NCBI GenBank assembly: GCA_003118195.1 | Contig: BEXV01000241.1 | Span: 166,330 to 219,739, forward strand | DNA length: 53,410 nucleotides | Direction: 5' to 3' | DNA from: Hemicentrotus pulcherrimus | Lineage: Eukaryota; Echinodermata; Echinoidea; Camarodonta; Strongylocentrotidae | Shown here: positions 12,452-23,400 of the stretch, piece after piece | How positions within the stretch are numbered: the stretch's first letter is position 1 | Layout of the letters: each line of letters begins with the position of its first letter | The notes under the pieces: generated by a model | Told to the model about the DNA's origin: nothing | Databases searched by the model: none | What the model saw: only the letters and a program-made list of their open reading frames with translations | Position numbers and translations under genes: made by a program

Positions 12452-15043
12452 GGGGGAGGGGGTTGTTCGTCAATATTTAAACAAAAGTGGGCCGATATAA
12501 GTCATATAACACATTTCACAAAGAAGTGAGGAGATGATATTGAAAGCACTTGACGAATTCCGTAGAAAATAAACAGTGCAATACCTGATCATACTGAGGT
12601 ATACACTCCAAACGGAAACGGCTAACATCAAACGTGGTTTTATATCAATAGGTATGACGAGACAGAGTCACGTACCTCAAGCTAGAATGACATGGATATG
12701 GAACTTATTTCACTGTTGCCCCCCAAATTGGAATAATTTCATGAAATGATTGTGACTTCTTGATAAATGAATTTATATCTTTATTTATATCTTCCCCATT
12801 GATCATTCTATTAAAGAGTTGTAGAGAATGATTTGTAAAGTTCCGAGAAGATATATACTTTATATAATTATACAGATAAACCTTATTGACACACTGTGCT
12901 TTAATGGTGGGCAAGTGTTTGTAGTATCGTTCTCACTATAGATCTCTTCTGCTCTTCGTCTGTATATTTTCATTTATATAGTCATTATCAAGATCATTGT
13001 CACCGTCTTTCTTGATACAGCAAAGTCATTACTATCACCACCACCATCATTATCATCATAATCACCACCACCACAACCACCATCATCATCATAATCATCA
13101 TCATCATCGTCATCATCATCATCCTTTTCATCATTATGGTAACTTTGTGAGGAATGTTTCATTAATGGGCAGATCGCTTGAATCATGGATTTATTCATAG
13201 CTTGACTGCTTATTTGACGGAACGGTCTAATTGCTTAATCAATATTTTTGTTTCTAAGAGACTAATGTTTAGCCTATCCCGCATGTATGTTGCTAACATT
13301 TATTGCATTCAACCACTGTATCAAACCTCATTCCAGTATTACTCTGAACAATGTAACTTGTGATCTATGGTTCATAATCTTTTATTAAAAAAAGAAATCA
13401 TTGCCATCATAAGCGCCAGGGGGTTGCCACAGAAAGGCTCGATATTGTTATTACTAGCATTATCAATTTATTTCATTTATCGTTAACGATATTTTCTTAG
13501 TGTATAAAGTTGTGAAATACAAACAATTCCTGTGCTGGTCCAGTAGCTTCGTTTTCTTGACTTATTTTGTGAAATATAAATCCTTTAGACCGTTTACCCA
13601 AGGTTGAAAGAGAAAAGTAATAGTAAGAATAGAAGGAAATTACAGTACAAAATGATCCAGCGAGATAAAGAATAAAGGAAAATATGAAGAGCGATGGGAA
13701 GAGAGAGGGTGGGTCTCAGTGACAAAAAAAGATAAAACTTCAAGGGAATAATTAACAGTTGAATAAGAGGAAGTGAAAGGAAGGCCACAAATGAAAATAT
13801 AGAAACATCTATAAAAAACAAAAAAAGAAGCATTGTTTAATTGAAAAATATAGTGACGGAATTTAGGAAGAAGAAAATATTACCAAAAGAGAATGAACTA
13901 AAAGTAAAATACACGTAGGCCATGAGACAAATAATCTTCTGAAAATTGAGGCAAGAATAGTAATGAAATGATAGGAAAAATGTAGATAGATGTTGTTGTT
14001 TGATTGACAGATTGTTGCTACATGTCAATCACTCATCAGTCTAAAAGCTGTCATGCTTTAAATATAGCCTAAATAAAAGATACGTGGATCAATAAACATT
14101 CACAATAATAGTTTGATACGACTAGAACGTACAACTCCCTCTCTGTTATCTCAAACAACATACAAACTATATATCAAGCTTGAATGCAAAACAAGAAAAA
14201 TGTGAATGTATAGTTGTGATTATTTGACCATAAGAAAAAAAAATACTGAGAGCGGAAGGATGTACTTGGGGTTGGATGGAGAGAAATGGAACCATCATAA
14301 ATCAGTTTATATAATGAATCCTCACTCTCCTAACGCTAGCATTGAAGAGAGGCTTCAAGGAAATAAGTACCGGTAATGAATAAATAGAGAGAGACCACAT
14401 GGTAATGATACTGACTAGATAATGTGCAATATGATGTAAATAAAATAGAATAAAATGAATGAATTCGAAGAGGAGGACTGAGGTATTCCAATGAAACTCT
14501 GAAATGATGGATAGACGGATGAATGATATGCGGTCAGATCATTGAATGAATGAAACAGGCATTGCAGAACAATTTTAATGAGCTTGCAGGTGTCAAAATC
14601 AGCAAAGTAGGCCTACCCTTTGTGGTAGAGTACATTCGATAACAAGGTATAGTGTTCAAGCCCCTATCATTCATCACTCCCCTAAGGGAATGGTGGATCG
14701 GTGCGAAAGACAAATCAGTAACAATAGATTTGAGAGCATAATTCGAAAGAAAAAATAGAGAATGATATATTCTAATGACAAAATGTATTATTTTACAATG
14801 GAGACGTTATGGATGGATGAAAAACATCATGAATATGGCTCATTAATTTTGATTTTAAATGAAATTCTGTATGAATTCACTGAAATGAAAGGCAATTTTT
14901 AAAACTATCCAGATATTATCTGATACGGTTGAAGACAAGCACTGACAATATCTAAACTCAGTTCCTTTTAAACTTGATCTAGGTGGTATTATCAGCAGAG
15001 CTGTATAGACAATAGCTTAAAGGAAGATCTAGTTAATAACATT
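12448..15043. other. No gene seen, one microsatellite
   Basis: AT-rich flank. Apart from the trinucleotide repeat at 13031-13136, only short chance frames occur. Confidence 0.4.
13031..13136. repeat. (CAT/CAC)n trinucleotide repeat
   Basis: Imperfect CAT, CAC and CAA triplets. Both-strand frames of poly-His and poly-Asp arise from this and are not genes. Confidence 0.9.
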
Positions 15044-15287
15044 TCTTTAAAAATCATAAAATAAAACAAGAACAGTAAACATCAGATTGAGTTTGCCAAA
15101 TAACCTGCTATTATAACTATCCCAAACACAAATTAACCAGTAAATTTGCGTCATCATCAGCCAGCAGTTACAAAAAGAAGGATATTTGGTAGAGAAAATA
15201 TCCAGAGAAAAGTTGGTCTTGTTTCAAAAATATCCAGCTATTTGGGAAATAGAAAGCAAATTTGCGCCCATCCGAGCTAGATTGTGA
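15044..15287 (+). pseudogene. Possible decayed MADF-like coding fragment
   Basis: An open stretch ends REKLVLFQKYPAIWEIESKF then APIRARL and a stop. The pattern of hydrophobic residues followed by YP-x-x-W resembles the MADF (Myb/SANT-like) DNA-binding fold of transposon and nuclear proteins. The reading continues in another frame (MSIKVWRRRNYELQDN) without an ordinary splice site, so it looks broken. No other gene parts were found nearby. Confidence 0.25.
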
Positions 15288-16877
15288 TGAGCATAAAGGT
15301 CTGGAGAAGACGAAATTATGAGCTTCAAGATAATATCCAGAGTCTGAAAATAGCGGGTAATTTGGCAAATTCGAACTGATGAAGACAGGTTTATAGTGCG
15401 GAGTACATGAAAAGAATACAAACAACAACATAGACCACGTTTAACAAAATAAAGATACTCCAAAACAATTTTCTGTGTATAAATGTGCTAATAAAAACAT
15501 TTTTATTTGGCATAACTTACAATCTTATATATATACAATGGCAGCATCTGTATAAAAACCATAAGAAATCTGACTGTTTAGATACACAATGCAAGAAGAT
15601 ACTGGCATCACTGTCTTATACCATTATTGCAATTTATGATCACTAATATCAATGCTTTCACATCCTGCATATAACATGTTGAGATTCTACTGTTAAGTGA
15701 AGATCTTTGGTTGTCATTCTTACCGGTAGATTAAATCCAAATCATAGTCATTTTTTATCAAGGCTAGAAAGAATGAAAATTTGAATTTCCAAGACATTTA
15801 TTGAATAAAGGAGACAGCAAAAATATCTGAGCTACGTTTAAACAAATTTTTCATACAATAGAAGTGATATAAATACAACAGGGAACGGGTATTTTGAGAC
15901 AGATGTTTTCAACATTGTGTTTAACCACCTTATTCCAGCGTGCATTAAATGTACATCTCTTGAATGGGCTCATACTTGCAGGCAAAAAAACAAACCTGTT
16001 TCAAAATGTGTGACACAAAATAATTGTCCCCAGGATCTTTGTGATACATGGACTTCTGTATTTAGTAATACACGAAGAGCAAGTAGCAAACATGTAATCA
16101 AACATGCCATTTGAAGTAATATTTAATTTTCTTCTTCAAATATATGGATTGGTAATTAGTAATTGGTTTCATAGTCGTCACAAGTTTGTTGATAACACCT
16201 CATCTGATTTTGTGTAAATTAATTAAAACTATTGTAAGTGATATTTGATAAGAACATTCTCGACATTCCGGATGTTTCTTGTCAATGGTCATACATTTCA
16301 CTTATTTTCCTATTAAATATTTTGCTATGTTATGTAAAACTTTGGTAAGTTACATCACAATTAAAAACAATCTAGGAAAAGGAGTATTCCTGAATTTTGA
16401 TAACATATTTGGGGTCATCATCACTGGCTACAAAATATATCAGTAGGAGAAATACAAGGAAAAGGAGCTAGGTTATTTCAATAAATCAGTATGTCACATA
16501 ACTGAGTGGTTAAAAACAACAACAGAAACATGGTGTAAAACAACCATGTAAAAAGCACAAAATGAGCACTGCTAGATTACATGATGTTATGGTAAACTTA
16601 AATACTACAGGATATACTAACAGATGGAAATGCACACACTCATTTTATTTGTATGCATGAGAGTATTATCTTACAGGTCTGTAGGTATTGTAATGTCTTG
16701 ATACAACTCCAATATTTGAACTGGCTATTGAGAATGGATGGACAGGCTAGTGCATATAACTGATGATAAATAGACTATAGAAAACGCATCACACACAGAC
16801 AAAATAGACTCAAAGCATAACAGTACACAACACACAAAATAGCATAAATATGATTTGAGTGAACACAAGCAATACAT
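15288..16877. other. No gene seen; downstream of SCLT1
   Basis: AT-rich sequence containing the candidate SCLT1 poly(A) signal at 16644-16649 and no recognisable coding exon. Confidence 0.4.
16644..16649 (-). terminator. Candidate SCLT1 poly(A) signal
   Basis: AATAAA on the minus strand about 640 bases past the SCLT1 stop. If used, the 3' UTR would contain the MITE at 16878-17030. Other AATAAA hexamers occur further on, so the choice is uncertain. Confidence 0.25.
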
Positions 16878-17030
16878 GGGCCCTGTTTCATAAAACTTGT
16901 TATCAATAACACCTGCCACAGATCTATGACAAATCTGCTCACAGCCAATCAAATGTAAGGATGTCAGTAGCTTATAACAATTATTGTATATATGTTGTTA
17001 TTGATAACAAGTTATATGAAGCTGGGGCCC
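16878..17030. mobile_element. GGGCCC-ended MITE (153 bases)
   Basis: Ends are GGGCCCTGTTTCATAAAACT and, on the other strand, GGGCCCCAGCTTCATATAAC; both continue into TTGTTATCAATAACA. The arms are about 34 bases with few mismatches. It lies 257 bases beyond the SCLT1 stop, probably in the 3' UTR. Confidence 0.8.
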
Positions 17031-17286
17031 TGGTCATATTTCAAGATAGACAATGTTAAATACAGCAGGATCTATTCATAAAATAAATTTAGACAAAAGT
17101 AAAGAAGAATTCAGCAACCTAATGCTATGAGCTCTTAACAGGAAATTCATATCAGATTCCCAGAATGTGTATCTGTGATGAGTGCACATAAACTCAGGAA
17201 GAACATTTGTATGGTCTAAAACATAGTCTAAAATCTCTGCGATATTGGATGAATTAAATAAATAAATAACTGGACGGCTGAACATT

Positions 17287-17464
17287 TCATGTACTGAATT
17301 CCGGTGATGAGCTTCTGCTACGCGATGACTTGTAGCTATGAAGAGAGCTTGTAATAGACGGTGCTCTATCTCTTATGAACCCACTAGAAGGATGGCTTGG
17401 TTTAGACTGGTTGTATGTAGCACTCAAGTGTGGTGTAGGTAGGTGCAGTGACACATGGCCACCT
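17287..17464 (-). CDS. SCLT1: SCLT1 exon 21 (terminal, Ser/Pro-rich tail)
   Basis: Residues 701-759 and the TGA at 17287-17289. Acceptor gatgacag; phase 2 from exon 20 is satisfied. Begins GGHVSLHLPTPHLSATYNQS and ends SYKSSRSRSSSPEFST. It is low in helix formers and rich in Ser, Arg and Pro, unlike the coiled coil before it, and I see no counterpart in the human C-terminus I recall. It could be lineage-specific or an alternative last exon. Confidence 0.75.
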
Positions 17465-20400
17465 CTGTCATCAAAACAATGATACATGCTTATCAATCAA
17501 TAGTATTCACATCGGCATATACAGTTAAATTGATAACACAAAGTAATCAAATGAGTGTGGCCTATATTGATTTGTTGAAAGGTAGAATAAATTCAAACCT
17601 CACACAACTTTGTGAATCACTCGAGGTGATCCGGTTTAAACAAAAAGAAAAAAAGACAACATATAAAAATAGAGGCCATCAAGTTTACAAGTAGGAATAG
17701 AACTTCTTCTGTCTTTATTTTTACAAGACAAATGATGTAACTACTACTTCTAATAATAACATTGGATATTTTCAGAGTGCACATTTCTACTAGCCAAGGC
17801 GCTATTGATTTCTGCGCTCACAGCATTAAAGGAATTCCTTCCTACTGGTACCCATTTAACACCTGGTTGGAGAGTGGCAAATGTAAATAAATGTCTTGCC
17901 AAAGAACATCAGTGCCAATGAAAGACTTGAATCTCGAACCATATGATCCACAGGAATTTCGAACCATATGATCCACAGTCCAATGATGTGTCCACTAGAC
18001 TACAACACCTCTAGCAGAATGATAAAATCATTGGGTGGTATTCAGATTAGCGTACTTAGTTAAGCCTGGCTTAACTTTAATAACTTAGTCCACACTTTTA
18101 TGGAGTGCCTGTTACCAACTTATTTACCCGGTACAGATTATTTTAATCCTGCAATGAAAAGTGTCCAAAAAATTGATTCTGCAATGTAATGGGAAGAAAA
18201 AGATAATATGAGTATGAACTGAATTTCAACAAAGTCTTTGGTAGATTTCTTTGTCATGAATATTGAAGGAGGAAGATGACACCTAGCATTCCATAGAAGT
18301 GTGAACTAAAATTCTTGTTTAGTCTAGACTTAGTCCCGGCTTAACTTATGAGGAGAATACCACCAATCTCCTTTTAAAACTGTTAAATTCTAGTCATACC
18401 ATGTGATAAACGATTCACCAAGATTTGTCTGTGAAGTGTTTTATATCTCACCTGTCTGATCTGGTCAGTTCTGTCCTGATCTTGTCAAGCTGAGCTTGGA
18501 GCTGCTTCTTATCATGTGCTAGTCTTCTTTCTCTTGCTGATCTATCAGTTAACTGGGTAATACATGTAAGAGAGAATATACTCAATCATCAATATTCAAA
18601 GCATAACCACAGATGATCTACAAATTATTTCAATAAAAGTCTCGAAAGAGGGAATATAATAAATGACTAACATTCAAAGCTCTAACTTACTTGGTCTGTA
18701 CATTATCTTTGGATGACAATGGGAAATTTCTGAAAGAGCTCATTTCCTATGAATTCTCCCTGAAATTTGTTTTACTGTATTTCTTTTGTAAATTACTCCT
18801 GTCTACATTTCAAAGCTATTTACTGTTTGTTCCAGTATCATGTATCAAATCAATTTTACTACATGAAGATGAAAGTTTATATTCATCTTTGCAAAGTTTC
18901 TGAGATGTTTGGTGGTGAATGTTCAGTCTTTCGGATAGGACTTACAGTTGTATGTCCCCTGATTGTTTACCTACAATAAAATATTTCCAGCCCTCTATTC
19001 AGATGAAGCACCCCAAGAGATGTTACAATCGTTTACCTTTCTAGTGACCTCAGTAGCTTGTTGATCAGCTGATTCAACTTTCTGACGTAGCTTCCTATTC
19101 ACATCCCTCTGGTCAGATAGAAGCTGCTCATTCTATTAATAGAAAAGTGGAATTAAAATACATGAAATACAAATGTATAACTATAATTAAAATGTCATAT
19201 TACATGAATTAATGGTTCTGGTTGTGTATTGTTAATTATATGACTTAAGCTTTGAGTTGTTGTTTTTGTTCGAGTTGATGGCTCCCGTACAGTTCCTATG
19301 GCGCTGGGACATTTTTCACCAGCTGTACGGGGGCCGTGCTGCTGAGTTAGCTGCTCCCAATTCTCCCGGCATTTTTCATCTAACCATAAGGCTGTAGAAA
19401 GCCAGTAAAGGGCCCGTGCAGGCTCTGGGCGGGCCCCTCAAAAAAAAATTCTGTCTATTCTCATGAAAAATCTTGTGCTCAAGAGTGCCGTACAGGTATC
19501 CTACGGGCATCCTAAGGGCCACAGGTGATATGCACAACACTGGGCGTCTGCCATCCAGGGGCCATCTGATATGAATATTGCCTGTGCAGGTCCCTCACGG
19601 CGTCATCAAATTTACCTGTTTGGTATAAATACAGTGATATTGCCCTCAAACTCTCCCTTTCTCTGGTGTGCTAAAGCCGGCTTTTAATGATCAGTATCGC
19701 ACAAGTCAACCGTTTGTTGACAGGATGGCACTCGATCATTCCTGTGCAACACCTGAGGCCACAATTTGTCCCCTCAGAGAGCCTTCATCGTGCACGTATT
19801 GCTGAATTGGAGATGCAGTTGGACATACTTTACCACCATGAGCAGTATGTAGTTGCTGCAATCCTTGCAGACGAATTGGAGGAGGCCCGTGCAAGAAGAC
19901 GTCACAGAACAAGACTGATAAACTTTTGGTGTGAAAGGGGAGGGGGAAGGGATGGTAACAGTCGTATTCATAATGTGTTATAGAGGGTTTTGGAGGGGGT
20001 TGCAGATAGTGCGTTTGTAATGTTATATTTTTAGTAATATTTTGTGTTTTATTTCTATGTTTAATTATTTCTGGACCTCTAGGAAGAACAGAGCCATTTT
20101 GATAATGGCTCTGAATAGAGCATTCCAGCCATTTTTAATTTTTAATTTGTATTATATTTGCAAGTTGTATTCTTTTATGTATTTGAATTATTATAGGGAA
20201 ATTAAAACCAACCAACCAACCCGGTTAATGCATGAAATGATGCGGGTGTCTCTCGGACACTTCAAGAATTACATGCGGATGGACGTGGACATGTTCCGTG
20301 AGATGCTGGCCCGGGTGGCCCCAAGAATAACCATGAGCATGGATAGAAGACCTCCTATTCATGCTGGACTCAAGCTTGCAGTGACTCTCCACTTTCTGGC

Positions 20401-23400
20401 CACTGGGAACTCCTAGAAAAGTCTATCATACGAGTTCTGCATGGCACACAACACCATCTCCCTGTTCGTGCAAGAGGTGTGCAACGCAATCGTAGAGGCG
20501 TACAGACTAGAGCAGTTCCCAACACCATCAGATGCCGACAGGTGGAAACAAGTGGAAGTCGAGTTGGGGAATCGATAGAACTTTCCACACTGCTGTGGCT
20601 CTATAGATGGGAAGCATGTTGCCATCCGGAAACCAGACCAAGCTGGAAATCTCTAATACAACTGGTATTTTTACTGGTCCCACTTTTGAACTGGTATTTC
20701 AACTGGTATCTATACTGGTCCAACTTTCTAACTTCAAATTTGATTGGTTAGATCCTCGTATCTGTATGTCAATATATTGACAAAGCACATCAACAAAAAC
20801 AAGACAAATACACAAGCCTAACACATGACATAACATCAACGGGGTGGAAGACCAAACTAATCTGTATTGAAATCGGTTCACGTGGACTCATAACCCCACA
20901 AAATAAATACTGCCTAAAGGAAATTCTCAAAATCAAGAACTCAACTAGGTACCTGGAATCCAGGGACAAAATATTGAAGGCCATTCTTTTTAGTTCTTAT
21001 GTAATTTTCCAAGGAAGACGTGAGCCAGCATGGCAATTTGATCAATACCTTTAATTTATCAATCTATATATAGATACACTAATTTTTCTTCTTTTCACAT
21101 CTTCCTTTTCCCTTTCTTTCTATCCCTGTGCTCCTTGTTATCACATATATTATTACACTGTAACTTGTATTGCTATTGTTAATGTACTTTGCTATTGTAT
21201 ATATTGTTCATAATTATAACCTGCTGCCGTTTCTCTAATAAAGACTTGATTTACTATGATTGGTTAGTTTGTCATACCTGTATCTTCTGTTCTTTGAGTT
21301 GATGAATTTAGTTTGTCATACCTGAATGTTTTGTTCCTGTTTTTGATTGGTTAGCTCACCATTTTGGGATATAATTATGTTGATTATCTTCATGCCCTTG
21401 AAGTTTTAGAGATTCTATCTCTTGCAGATAAACGACAGCAATTGCTCACAAATTTTGTTAAATCTCTCTTGCAATCCAGACATGCTGCCATATGCTACAT
21501 GTACGGTCGCAATAGTTGTTTATTCATACTACTTTGAAATGAAATCTACAGTATCTATTCAGTGTAACTATTTCTGTGTAAATTTTACAGTTTGTACTGT
21601 TACTTTCCCGTTTCTTTTCCTTCTCTTCCTTTCTCTCCCTCCCTTTTTTTCCCTCTCCTTCCTCTTCTATCTCTTTCTCCATCTATTTCATCCTCCTCTC
21701 TCTCTCTTTGTCCTTTCTCCTCTTTCTATACTTCCTTGAGAATTCCATTCACTGTATAATACCTTCTGCATTACATGTATATTCCTATTATTCAGTTGTA
21801 CACGTGTTTGATTCTCATCTCAGGGTCTTGCTTCAATATCAGTACTTATATTAAAACAATTTATATTGGTGTACTCAGATCTTACTACCAGCATCACTTC
21901 AATTAATAAGCTAATGGCTGTGTCCTTTGCACATTTTACTGAAATGTTATATTTAGTTGTGTTCATATTTACATGTATATTTATATTTATAATATTTTAA
22001 TGTATTTAATGATATATATTGTTATGGAATCCCTCTAAGGCCCACTCCCCCCCCCCTCTTATATTTTATTCTAGAGCTACCTGCTTGGGAAAACTGCGGT
22101 CTTTGTTGTTGGTCGTCCCCTACACCTGCTTTATTTGTCTGTTGGATTCGTGGTCTTCACCTAGTGCGATGACCTAGGGCGAGTGGTTTGGGTGTGGGGG
22201 ACGACTAGCTCGTGTTTTTGCAGGATTCCCGGCTGGGTTGCCAGAGGCACTTTAATTTTGTTTAGCTGATGTTGTCTTCCCCTCTCTTTCACCGTTAATC
22301 TTTTAAACCCCTTTACATAGTCTTATGCTTCTTCTTTTTTTCTTTTTTTTTTTACTCTTGGTTTGGTCTGTGCCTGATTTGGTTATTGCACAGCTCGAGA
22401 ATCCTCTTTTGGTTTACTTGTAATGATGTATACTTATTGTTGTTATTATTTATATGTTGTTTTTGCAATATTCAGTGATGATAGTTATTTGATATTTTAA
22501 CTTATGTAACTTTTTTTGTACTCGTTACTGCCATTTTATTATGAATACATGAAATCTTTGGACTGTTCGTTCTTGGTTTTGGATGTGATTTGCTTTGATT
22601 TTAATAAATGCTTTACGGTACATGGATCATACCTGCATGTTCTGTTCTTTGAGTTGCTGTTTTTGATTGGTTAGATCCTCATTCCTCTTCTTCTGCATAG
22701 TAAGCTGAGATCTAGGAATGAATAACAGAGAAATCAGTAGGAAGCATTATGGCTCAGTATTAGGAAAAGATTGTACAAATAGGGGATATTGGGTAAGGAG
22801 ATTCACTAATATCCTTTGGTAAGGCTTTACTTACCGTGCAATCAATGTCACACCTATTTAAGATGCCCACTCCTAGATGACCAATGCTGCCTGGAAGACC
22901 TAGTGGCAGCAAATGAGTAGGCTCTTCAGTGTGCAAGAGCCTGGAAGAACATTTGAGCTCAGATGATGGAGGCGAAAGAAGACTTGCCAAATGCCTCAGA
23001 TAGCATTCATTATAGTCTATCTATGGGTTGCTAATCTATAAGCATGTATTGTCTGTTTGGAGTCAAAAGGGCTTTAACTCTTTACCACAAATTTTAATGT
23101 TTAGTAGTAACAATGCTGTTGAGAATTCAAAGATATTTGTACATTGGTAGAAAGTACAGTGATTCATGGATATATATCTGAGGACTTGCCTATTTGACTC
23201 TTGAATGACTGGATCACTGAATGACGGGCACTTGGAGAAATTCACATAGTCTCAGGATTAGCACATTCAAAATCATTGTAAATTTCGCTGTAATTTAGAG
23301 AAATATACAATTGTATTACCTTAGTTCAGATATCTTGCCTTCAAACTTCTGACCGAGAACTCTGCATTCTTCTTTCCATCTATAAAGAAAACAAAAGGAA

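Noticed and set aside
12974..13200. Poly-His (plus) and poly-Asp (minus) open frames
   Set aside because: Products of the CAT/CAC trinucleotide repeat in both strands.
19774..19971. Minus-strand frame opposite the Harbinger N-terminal part
   Set aside because: Shadow of the plus-strand transposase remnant.
20699..20984. Minus-strand frames at the LINE tail
   Set aside because: The plus-strand frame carries the recognisable LINE protein motifs; these are antisense shadows.
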